Positions 13,400 to 24,400 of a DNA stretch of 64,000 nucleotides are shown here, one piece after another (the stretch's first letter is position 1; every line of letters begins with the position of its first letter). A model generated the notes under the pieces. The model searched no databases. It was given only the letters and a program-made list of their open reading frames with translations, and was not told the DNA's origin. The DNA is from Chamaea fasciata. Its lineage: Eukaryota; Chordata; Aves; Passeriformes; Sylviidae. A program made the translations under genes and the position numbers. The DNA lies in the NCBI GenBank assembly GCA_029207755.1, contig JARCOQ010000005.1, forward strand, positions 65,111,414 through 65,175,413, given 5' to 3'.

Positions 13400-14950
13400 T
13401 TCCTATTTACCTTTTCCATGATTTTCATTATTTCCCACATTGTTTTGCATTTATCCCTCTGACAACTTTTTTTAAGGGTGAAGGATACCAGTCTTTGATT
13501 TGATCCCTCTTTGTCCAGAAACTTCCCATTCCTTTGGTTATCTTTAGTTGCTTTCTATCTGCTATTTCTAGTGCTGCTCTCTCTGAGTTTGAGATGGAGG
13601 GATGAGAACTAGCTGCTGTATTCAAGTGACAAATATTCAAGCGGGTGCCCCACGGACTTGTACAGTGACATCATGTTGCTTTCTGGTTTGTTTTCTATCA
13701 CTTTCCAGATGCTTCCTAACCTGCCTTTTTGACTTCCATTCAGCTGACATTTTGGTAGGACTCAAACAGCATCTCAAAGGTGACTTTCCCGAGTGATAAC
13801 TGCTAATCTAAGTTCATTGCTGTGGTCATGTAGTTAATGTTTGTTTGGCCCATGTCCATTGTTTTTGCAGCCATCAGCACTGAGATTCATCTTGGACTTC
13901 AACAGTATTTTTAAAACCATCTGCAAGGCTTTGTGATCAGATGTAATTTGTATTACCCTGGATTTTTTTCTCATCAGTAAGTTTTGTCACTTTGTGTTTT
14001 CCAGATCATTTATGAATAGTTTGAACAGCACATTCAAATTGTTTCCTAACTTTTAATCAGTTGTTAATCCTCTGTAGGACCTTCCCTTCTATTCTTTGAG
14101 AACTCAGGAGGCTTTTTTAAGAGCCTTTGGTGAGAGACTTCATCAAATTATGTAGAAATGCAAGTTTTATATCAAGTGATCACCAGATTCACACATTCAT
14201 CAGCTCCTTCAAAGAACTCAGATTTGTCCCATGTGACTTCCTTCTACAAAAGCTATGTGAGGAGGAATTAGTATGTTATTTCTCTCTTAGGGCCGGTAAT
14301 TCTTTTTGTCATTAATCTGTTTACCCATTTCAGGCACATGGAAGTCAGACCTGCACCTTGCATCCCCTCAAAACACATGTCAAACATTGGTACTGTGTTT
14401 GCTGCTTTTTTTCTTAGTGTCGAGGCTTAGTTAAGTCTAGCATTGTATGCCACAGTTTAATTGCTCAGTCTTTATTATTTCATGTTCAGTTTGGATTTCA
14501 TTCAAGATTTCTAAAACATCAAATCCTTGAATTTACCCTTGTTCATTTACTGTTTTCCCCTAAAATCTTTTATTCCAGTTCTTCATCTTGAAATAGTTCT
14601 CCTGGCTTTCCTCTGCAAAGAAAACTCCAGTGTGGGGACCTCCTTATATCCCTATGGAATATGCATGGATGCAGAGAATTAATTTAGCTTTTGTGCTTCA
14701 TTCTTATCTTCTTTGAGCATTCTTTTTACATTTCAATCATCTGTCAGTCCTACAGACACACTCTGGCAGGCTTCCTGCTTCTGTTGTCTTTGAAAATGAT
14801 TTGATTTCATGTATTAAAGTCTTTAGCTACTTGTTCCTCAAGATATACTTTTCAGTGGACTGATGGTTTCTTAGTTAAATTAGCAGGCCTGTGCTCATTT
14901 CTGTTTTCCTTAGCTGCACACTTTTTGAGGGACCCTCCTTTATTAATCTG
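13400..14950 (-). mobile_element. Old CR1 LINE fragment, minus orientation
   Basis: On the plus strand it carries the reverse complement of amniote CR1 ORF2 text that I recognise: ccagatcatttatgaatag followed by gaacagcac, gaccttccctt, gagcctttggtgagagactt, tcaaagaactc, aggcttcctgcttctg, gtctttagctacttgttcct and gtgctcatttctgttttcct, in the order expected across about 1.5 kb. Many stops and indels make it a dead relic with no functional reverse transcriptase. The 5' and 3' limits are approximate. Confidence 0.85.
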
Positions 14951-16250
14951 TTAAACCAACCCAGTCTGAAGGAGCAGCCAGGGGCAGCTCCTTTTGAACT
15001 GGCACCACCATTTTAAATGTGCAGGGTACCAAATATCTCTGACATTAGAGACTGGAAACTGTCCATGCCCCGCTCTGTCCTGTGACAGACACAATTCCGT
15101 TCCCCTGTCCCCCATGCCCACTCTTGATGGCCCTGTGCACACACGGGGGCCCAGTACCGACGTGTTATAACCACTGGCGCTGCAGGGAGTTCGGGGAGGG
15201 GCTTGAGCTTTTCGTCTCTTCCGTGCCTTAGGTGGTAACGCACCTCCTGCTTTTCAGCAAAGTGCCAGCAGAGAGGAGAGCTGCTGCAAGGTATGGGCTG
15301 AGCATGGCTCCAAGACTGGAGTTCGGGGAGCTGGGTGGGACAAGGTACAAGGGAGGAAGCGGGGGAGTTTGGAAGGAAAGGTGAAATACTGCTCAGTAGG
15401 GGCAGAGCATGGAATCCCAAGACCATCTTGTTTATAAGCTTTCACTACAAGGCAGAGCTTTTGCAGGACAAATCCCTCTGCCTCTGCGAAATCTGACCAG
15501 CTGGAATCTGAGGGAGGAAGTAGGCAAACAGAAGGAGGTGTTTCCCCATCACCCCAGTCCCCCCACACCAACCCTTCCAGCTCAGCAAAAAATTGGAATT
15601 TTATATTGTCACAGTATCATGCAGTACTGCATCATGTGCTCCTCTCTTTGAGCCTGTTGTTGCACCAGCTTCCCATGTTGCTGCACAACTCTACTCTGTC
15701 GTGATGGAAAGTAGCGCAGAAGACCTGGGTTTCCTAGGGAGATTAAACATCCTACTTTGGGGTATTTCTAACCAACTGCTGTTGGTTACAGGGTCCTGAA
15801 AGTTGGCTTGTTCTGTGAATCCAGTTCCTAGGAGGCTTATTTTGTTTGCACACAAGCTCAGCCAAAATGCTATGCATTGCTCTGAGTGGCAGAATAGCCA
15901 AGACTTAATTGCATAATTTCTGAGTGTTTTAGTGACTTGTTCTCCCTCATAAATTTTACCCTCTTATCACTGATAGTCAGTGAAGCTGCACTGTTAACTC
16001 GGTAGCAAGAGGTTTGTGGTTTTGGAGCTAAATATCCCCATGCCAGTTGTATGTGGCTTAGCTGGTGAAAACAAAGCTGTTATCTGCCAGAGCTCTTCTA
16101 GATTGCAGGTCCCTTCTCCATTGTTTCTGCTGAAATGTCACCTGGAACTTCTGTACAGATGTTCAGGGTTGAATCCTGTAGCTCATCAGTCCGATAGGTT
16201 GTTCTTGCAGAGCCGAACAAAGACACAGTGGCTCATGCTGTATATCTCAG
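14951..16250. other. Non-coding stretch with a weak CpG-rich patch
   Basis: A patch of about 150 bp at 15,140-15,260 is richer in CpG than its surroundings (accgacgtg, ctggcgctg, ttcgtctcttccgtg). A donor-like CAAG|gtatgg lies at 15,291. It could be an untranslated first exon or promoter, but this is unproven. Confidence 0.4.
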
Positions 16251-16299
16251 TGTAAAACCTCACTAGATGAAGCTTCAGAGTGGTGATGCATGCAATTTT

Positions 16300-16800
16300 C
16301 TAGGCTACAGGTATCATTACGATTCAGGACGGCTTGACACATAGAACTCTGGTTTTTCAGAGGGCTAATAGCAAAGTTTATTGAAAGACAAATTCTTTTT
16401 ATACAGTGTTTCGTTACAATGAATAGGATTGGTCCTTTAGGGCACCACCGTATTGTAAACATCTCTACCAGTAAACAAGTTGGAAAAACACCAGGTGTCA
16501 GGAAGAGGATATCTACAAGATTGTTTTGGGTTCCTTCTTATGATTTCCCAGGCCAGACTGAAAGAGTTCTGTACTTGGCTTTCCCACAGGCTTCAAGCTT
16601 CTGCGTGGAGCCTAAGAATCCATGTTCTGACCACTGTCAGTTCCCACATACAGACATTAAAATCTAAACTCTTTCCATATGGTTCCATTAAGAAAGTGCA
16701 TTGTTATAATTTTGCTCCTCTTCTGATGCAAGTAGGTGAGATTGGGGGAGGCTGAGGCGGGGCAGTCCCGGTGTGATAGTCTTCATAGGTGGTGACCTTC
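16300..16800 (-). mobile_element. LTR fragment, minus orientation
   Basis: On the minus strand a TATAAAAAG box (plus 16395-16403) is followed within about 25 bases by AATAAA (plus tttatt 16377-16382), then a U5-like tail ending near a gaatcgtaatga motif. This compact U3-R-U5 spacing resembles an avian ERVL-type LTR I remember from passerines. Ends are unresolved. Confidence 0.5.
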
Positions 16801-17989
16801 CCTGGCAATAATGTTAAACTCTTCAGGACACTGCTGTAAGGCTGTATTGCTTGCCGACGTGTTTTAGGCCTTGGCACTTTCCATCAACAGAGATGCTGAT
16901 GTTCTTGCTCAGGGAATGGCATTCCACCAAACCAGAATGCCTGCCTTGTGTTCTGAAAGTCATGCTGCTTTTCACTTTTCATTTTGTGAACCTTCTGTTG
17001 CACCTGTCCCACATAGCTGCTGTAGCCTTATGCCTCTTGGTTCCACCCTGTTACAAAAGTGAACCACAGAGAAAATTTACCTGCATGCAGAAAGCCAGCA
17101 CAAAATGAAGGGTACTGGTCAACTCACACTCAGAACTGAAAAATTCCTCTTTAAGCATTGAGTATGTTTCATGCTAAACTCTCTACAAAGGTGATTTTAA
17201 CATAGAACATTATTCACAGTCTAAAATTGTCCTTGGCTTTCAAAAGCTTAAAGGAGTTGCACCATGGAGTTAAAAGCAGAATTTGGGATAAAAGGAGCTT
17301 GAGAAATGTAAATTATGATAATAGTGAAAAATTTCCTGTCTGTCTGTGTTGTAGGGTGGTGCTCAGAGTCACTTGCATACAGAGAGGGAAGAATGGGCTC
17401 CTGGCAGAGGAGTTTTCATGAGGGCCCAGCACTGATGCGTGTGGAGTGGGTATTCTCAAGTTACAGATGGAGGGAGGAACAGGATCAGAAAAACAGAACA
17501 GGTTTGAAGTTCAAGTGCTGAAAAGTGGTAGGCTGGAGTACAAAGACAAGATTATTGGCTAGTGTTCCTTTAGTAGTTGGTGGCAGAAGAGCTTAAGACT
17601 ATAGCATTACTGCATTGTTGATTTATCAACACAGCCAACACTGTTGATGGTGTTTGAACCACTTCTAAATCCAGCCACTGGCAATGAAAGGCACAGTTAA
17701 TCCATGCATTAGATTGTTTGGAGAGGTATCTGTCTCCTGGTCTCTCCCTGAGGCTGGGATTGCTGAAACTGAAAAGGAAGTAAGAGGGAAAATTTTAACT
17801 GTTTTGCAAACTCTTCTCCTTTGAAGGGGGCCACATTCCAATAGCACCTTTAACATTTTTATTGAAAAATTGAAGGTCTTCTACTCTCTTGCCCCCTGTA
17901 GAGAGAACCGCCACTACTTCTGTGGAGGCACCTGAGCCTGTCAGGGAAACTGCTAGGCCAATGCCTTGGAAGAATCTACTACAGGCTTC
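16801..17989. other. Non-coding stretch
   Basis: I see no gene or repeat that I can support here. Confidence 0.55.
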
Positions 17990-18450
17990 GGGAAAGCCTC
18001 ATAGCTTAGGGTGAGCAAAAAGGCTTCCCCCATGGTGCTCTACAATATTATGTTAATCTACCTCAGTTTTGCTCTTCTCATTGGCCTGTGGGCCTTGCCC
18101 ACCTCTGTTGTTCATAAATGTCTCTGGTTCTCAAGGTTTCTCCTTTCCCTGTTTCCCCATTGGTTGTGGCATCACTGATACTCCATCCTTATGTCCCCTA
18201 TATGTCATTGCCCTTTGCCCTGCCCTCGTACCACCCCCCCCCTTGCCCTCAGACCATTGCTTCCTGACCCCGTACTTAACCCTGGGCACTCCTTTGATCT
18301 TGGTATTTCTGTCCCTAAAACCCTTCAGTGTGCGTCTGCAAAATAAACTGCACTGGAACTTTTTACAGGAGACCCTTCCTGCCTTTCTTCACTGAGCTAG
18401 CCATGGTGTGTGTGGTGTGTGGACTTGAGTGCCTTGCCTGTGTGCCCACC
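17990..18450 (+). mobile_element. LTR-like element, copy 2 (plus orientation)
   Basis: Diverged sister of the element at 10.1-10.5 kb, in inverted orientation. It has the same block order, with tacttaa near 18,280, AATAAA at 18342-18347 and a homologous downstream tail (ccttcctgcctttcttc, then gagctagcc, then tgtgtggac). It includes a C10-11 run near 18,232. Confidence 0.6.
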
Positions 18451-21311
18451 TGAGCAGCTTCTCCAGAAGAGATGCTTTTCAGGGGAAGGTAGCAGCAACC
18501 ACCACCCATCTCCACACTCCTACATACTTCTTCTGTATCTAAGGGACAGAATCAAAGATAGGATTTGTATTTAAATAGTTTATTGTTTTTAAGTGTGTTC
18601 TTTTCCTCAAGATGGGATTAATGGTCTGTATGTAGGAGTTCCAGGATCCATGTGCACTGTTGTCTCTGATCTCTCTGCAGCAGGCCACCACTGCAAGATA
18701 AAACAGTGAAAAACAACCCTTATTAAAGTAATTCTCCTTTAGTCTTTTTCTTCAATTGTTTTCCATGAAAGAGTATAATTGTTTAACCGATTCCCTTAAG
18801 GATTAATTCCCTTCCAGTCTAATACCCCTATGCTCTGTTAGCACAAAACATGCTGACACTGCCTATGGGGGGGTACAGACTGAATGTCCAAAAATGTCTA
18901 TGCAAGAATAGAGAACAGTTCTCAAATCAGGCCCAAGCTGCATCTGCAGGGTAGCACCAACATCTTGGAATAAGAGTAAGACAGAGGATGACCCTAATCT
19001 GCAAAAGGTATTAAAAGTAAGAATTAAAGAGCATTAGTAGGTCAACAGAGAGAATAGGGGGTGAAAATGTTTGGAATAGGTGGAAAGCTGAAGCCTGAGA
19101 ATAAAGCACCAATGTGCTTTAGGGTGTTACGGTTCGGCACTGATGTGTATTGAAAGCCTAAGGCAGCAGGTTGCAGTAGCAGGCGTATGGTGGATCTCAG
19201 CTGAGCTATGTACTCAGACCTACATGGGAGGCCCTGGCACTGAAGCAACCCCAATTGCTCTAGAACAGATTCATGCTGAATAAGCAGAACTCTCTGTGGA
19301 CTGCCAGAAAATTTGCCTTGGTGCTTCAAAGCTCTCATCAGTCACATGGATATAAATTCACCTATAAGCAGAAAAAAAAGTGGCTGCTAACAGAATCCAC
19401 TAGGAGGCATATAAATATCTTTTTTTAAAGTTAGAAGTGATCATAACAAATCTCAGAACTAATATCCAGTGATGTTGCAGCCCCTCTCGTGTGGATGACT
19501 TTATTCAGGGATTTTTAGTCAAGAGCAAAGGGACTCTGCAACCGGGAAACAGACAATTTAGCCAACAAATAACTGCTTTATACAGTTAACTCACACAGAA
19601 CCTAGTTAGGTTTTAATTAAATATTAGGCTATACATTAGCATACTCCTCACCTGTGTAAAGGCACCCAAAGATTCTTTGCAGGCATTAATCAGAAATGAA
19701 GAGTCAACCTCCATGGTTGCCATCTGCCACCAGCTAGGTCAGGACTGATGGCACTGACAACTCAATGACCCAAATGATTCATGACAGGTACTCAGCTAGA
19801 CTGACGATCCCAGCTAAACTATGATTTTGTTTTTCCTCTGAGATTTTATATCTTCCCATGTTGGTTTTCCTCTGGAATCCCCGCGATAATGCTGGTGCAG
19901 TCCTAGAGCTTTTGCCCTAAAGCCTTTCTCTCAGCTCATTCTCAGCAGCTGAAGTTGAGCTGTATCAGAGCTGGGCCCTGGATCCTTGTTACACTGCTAG
20001 GTAAATCCCTGGGTTGTGTGTCAAAGGAGGAACATTACAGCATGTATTGCTGAAAAGGAGGGTTACAGCAGCCTTTTGATTTTAAAGTGGCAAAATTCTG
20101 GAGCTCAGCATCAACAATTTATATTTTGGGGATCTTGTGTCAGTTCTGATAGATAAGAAATATCTAATCCTAATTAGGGTTGTTCACTTGTTTGTACAGT
20201 GTCTTTCTAGAACTTTTTGGTTAAGAATGTTTTGGATCAGGCAAGATGGCACTTCCTCTCAAGCCATAAAAACTGGGTGTTTTTGTGAGAATTGAGATTA
20301 GGTGGTGGAACCTGTGGTTTCAGGATCTTTGTTCTCAGACAAACCTACCTTAGAAATCATAAAAATTACTTCTATATTGGAGATGTCTGATGGTCTTCAG
20401 AAGCTGTGCTGCAGGAGCATCTGCCAGCAGTGCACTTGCTTAATGTGTCACTGCCTGGCTATTCCTTGGTTTGTCAGTGGCAGTCTCACCACTGGGCTGT
20501 GGAATACATGACCCAGCCATGGGAAATCGGTAAGTCTTGATTATAAAAATGGTCCTGCCCGGGAACATCCGAGTTACATGAGCAGGAAGTGGTGTAGGAG
20601 CAAAGCTCATCTTGCCACTTCCCCTGCCACATTGTTCTGGTGCTGAAAAGCAGGCTTTGGTTTGCAGGCTGTCTGATACATTTCAGGCTCTTGGGTTACC
20701 AGCACTGAGGTAGGCTAACTCTCTGACTGCTTCTAAATAGGGAATACAGCCTCTCTGCAAACAGTTTGTTCCTACCTGAAAGTTGTGGTCACACATGTTA
20801 AGCCATCACAAAGAAAAGACTTTCAACCTCCCGTATTGTGGCCCTTGTCCAAGAAAAAAATATGTATTTATTGCAGCCCTGTTTGTTTTGTCTTCAATTT
20901 GACTCACTCTTGAGGTAAAGAGTAAATCACTTCAGGGGGCAAATGTATTTTTCTGTTGCTGGACAGAGTCACTTGCTTTATTCTGAACTGACAGAGTTGG
21001 TCTATAAATGTTTTTCCCATGAAATTGCTCTAGAGAAAGATATCTGTTAGAATAAGCATACACTAGTGGTTATTTGTACTTCTGACTTCAGCTGATTATA
21101 CCCTCAGTCATGCCTTCTCTTCTGCCTGCTAATATCTAGTAACTTTCCATGTCTAGTGCCTTTCCATGTCTAGTAACTAATGGCTGCCCGTAGTTGGTGC
21201 ATGCTTCTCCACTTACAAATCACAGCACTGCCTATCAGCTTTCCAGAGGCTGGACTCCACAATCCCAGTAGCTCATAGATGCTGACAAGTATCTGACATT
21301 ACTTCTTCCAG
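18451..21311. other. GRAP2: Non-coding DNA immediately upstream of GRAP2 coding exon 1
   Basis: Probably GRAP2 first intron. A cluster of RUNX- and ETS-type motifs lies at 20.31-20.63 kb. No exon was recognised. Confidence 0.5.
20313..20623. promoter_or_regulatory. RUNX/ETS motif cluster, candidate lymphoid element
   Basis: TGTGGTTT (RUNX) at 20313-20320, caggaagtgg (ETS) at 20583-20592 and ccacttccc (ETS on the other strand) at 20615-20623, 0.7-1.0 kb upstream of the first coding exon. Such combinations are common in T-cell promoters and enhancers. Short motifs also occur by chance. Confidence 0.25.
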
Positions 21312-21414
21312 CGTTGCTCTGCCCCCAAGACACAGTATGGAAGCCATCGCCAAGTTTGATTTCACTGCTTCTGGAGAAGATGAGTTGAGCTTTCAGGCTG
21401 GGGACATGTTGAAG
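21312..21414 (+). CDS. GRAP2: GRAP2 exon with start codon (coding 21337-21414)
   Basis: A pyrimidine-rich acceptor ends in AG at 21310-21311, leaving 25 bases of 5' UTR before ATG at 21337. The 26 codons encode the start of the N-terminal SH3 domain (MEAIAKFDF, then GEDELSFQAGDMLK). The donor AAG|gtaagt at 21415 is near consensus and the intron is phase 0. Because this exon has an acceptor, at least one untranslated exon must lie upstream. Confidence 0.95.
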
Positions 21415-24400
21415 GTAAGTATAGTTGCCAGCTTGACTAAACAGCGTTTCTGAAACTGCTTCCAGATCTTTCTTGTGCTTGCATTTGTCTTGACAAAACA
21501 GATGACGACATATCTATAAACTAGGATACAAATGCAGAATACTCCTCTCCCATAGCAACAGGACAATTCCCAGCTTACTTGAGTCTGTGTCCACTTTTCT
21601 TGATTTTATGTCCATAAACTGTGGATTTAGGTGTTGTGCGGTCCTCTGGTAGTCAGCAGGAAGGGTAAGTACCTTTGCTGGGGCACAGATCAAGATCTTT
21701 GGTGACAGATTTTGAGGGTCCTGTCTGTTTTCATTGACCAGGTAAATCATCCACAGTGACTACATTATGGTGACTATGTCTAAATGCAGGCAGGATCAGT
21801 TCTGTCCAGAGGGATTGCTATCTTCCTTATTTCCAGCCCTTAAACTGTTTAAAAGATAACTCTTATCCCCCACAGAATTTATATCTAACTTTTCACTGTT
21901 AGTAATTATTGTTAGATGCTGCAGGGATTTTAGGCAATTGCAAATAGAAGAAGAAAAGTCCATGAATAAGACTGTTATGCACATTATGGAATAATTTAAG
22001 AGGTCCTGGTCTAATAATGTTACATGCACCCTTGCAGGAATTTAACAATGGGGCAATGGCAGAAGTGGAGTTGATCATATACAATACAGAGCTTCTGGAA
22101 GTCTCTTTAAATTTGATTTGTATGTGTTATGATAGAACAATTCTTGTTAATGTTACCAAAGTCCCACAGATGAAGTAACTTGAAGTTTCACCCTAATTAT
22201 TTATCCACTTCTCAGTCCCAGATGTTCTGTTTCCATTGAAAATGCCTGAGTATTACTTCTCCCTAAGGTCTTAACTCTTCTACTGTCCAAAGGGATGATG
22301 TACAACAATAGGATGTAAACCCTTGTTTGGCGAGGAGCCTTTGCAGCCAAAATCTCTGCAGTCACAGATATTCCAGTTAATAATCAGATATTGAGTCTCA
22401 GCCTTGCCTTTTCCATCACCACCATTTTTGATTTTATTGGCCTTTTAATTCTTGACACTTCGACGAAGTTGATAGCATCCAGAGCTCATAAGTACCAAAT
22501 CTTTCCAAAGAGCTGTGAGAAGGTTCTGGAGAAATCACTGCCTCTCTTCAGCACAGATAAATACTCTTATTTTTCCCCAGTCAATCCCTACTATCACATG
22601 ACCTCTACTGATGTCTTTTTTCTCAGGAGACTTCCATCAAGTCCCTCGCTGGGATGATGGTGTTGGCCAGGTCCCTTTTCTTTCGTTCTTCAGTTTCCCT
22701 TCCTGTAAAATTATTACAAGCTAGAGCTTCCTTTCAAAGTATGCTGGAAGCTTCTGATTAAAAGTGTCAACAGTACACACCAGTTTTATTATTATTAGTG
22801 GTCATAGAGAATTCACTACCAGAAAACCAAACTACCTCTTGCTTTAATGTCCTTGAGGTAGACGAAACACCTTAGCCACCTGAGCCGTAGTAGCAGTAAA
22901 TCAGCCTGAGTAACAACTCTATTCTGGCATAGGCACACATACATTCATACCCCATCATGAGCCCCCAGGTCCTGCCTGCAACAACCTGCTGATTTATAAA
23001 GGAGATAAGATGAAATATTGATGTAAAGATTACAAAACAGGAAACATGAGGCCCTCAACCAGTAGCAACAGGAGGAAATCCACCCTCTTACCCCCTCCGC
23101 CACATCCTTCTCTGAGAGGATGACACACTGAGAGAAACCTGTCAGCTCTGCAGTGGCAAACAGCAGGTGGGTCTTTCTGGAAACCTCACTTCCAACAGAG
23201 CAGAGCCTGAGCATGAGCAGGAAGTAGCTATCATCTCCTATGTTTGACCACAGCAGTGAAAAAACTTCCTTAACCCAGCCACCCAGGCATGAAGACAGCA
23301 GTGACTATACAAGGGTATTCCACAGCTTTCTATTCCTTAACTTTTCTGAATCCAAATGTTTAAAAAAGGCCTTCGTGGCAGGGAAGGCAATGAAGAATTG
23401 GCTCGAGACAGGAACATCCTGTTGCCAATACAAAACAGATAAAATATGCCTTAGGCTCCCAAAACCATGAGACTGGCTCACAAAGTAAGTATTATTACTG
23501 TTAAAAATAGATTTTAAATGAAGTCTTTTCTACTTACTTTTTCCTTTTAAAACTGTCATGATTCATGCTTTTAGGCTCCTCTCCAAAACCAGAAAGAGCA
23601 GAAATATGGTCTATTTCATACAGCAGAATCCTGTCTCAGGGGTTGGAACGTCAAACAAAACACCAAAGACAACAACACTTGCAGTAAAATCCCAATGTGG
23701 TAGTATTCTAATCCTCTCTCCTCTAGCTTAGGGCTGTATCTTGAGCCATCAGCCAGGGTGTCATGAGTTTGGGCCCTCCCGGGTAAGCAGTAATGTTTCT
23801 AAGGACCATTACCGTTCACATTATTGTGAGCACACTTGAAACTGCTCCAGTGTGTGATGTGGATTCGCTTCCAGCTATCCTACAATCTCCTATGTGTAAT
23901 AGTGTCTTGAAAATACTTCTTGCCTCCTTCTTTTATCTACTTTGGCAAAGCTCAGGGCATCTGAAGACTTAACCCACTGAAGAATCTCTTGTGAAATGAC
24001 AGGTGAGAGCACCTGGTAATACCTGTAATGCACACAGATACAGCTGCATACCCATCCATACCCATATGTCAGAGGAGTTTTCACAGATATTTTCTTGTTC
24101 CCTTGTGAATCTGAGATGCTCCATTACCAACTATAAAAGGGAGCACAGGGAATAACTTAAACCCCTATTAAGTCTTTCAAAGCTGAATTTCTTCATTTCT
24201 CAGACACCAGAGATATACAGACAGGCAGTCAGACAAAGGGGTAAAGTTAACAAGCAATCTCTCTAATTCTACTTGGGCTTTTTTATTGCTTGCTTACTCT
24301 GAAGTTGTAATCAGCCACTAACCTTGTTGCACCATGGGTGAGGAGTAGAGAACATGTGTGTACCATTTTCTTTTATTCTTACAAGACATTCTAGGTTTCT

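Larger units (their letters stand above)
9301..13400. other. Non-coding stretch
   Basis: Apart from the tandem repeat at 9.35 kb and the LTR-like copy at 10.1-10.5 kb, I see no gene or recognisable repeat here. Confidence 0.6.
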
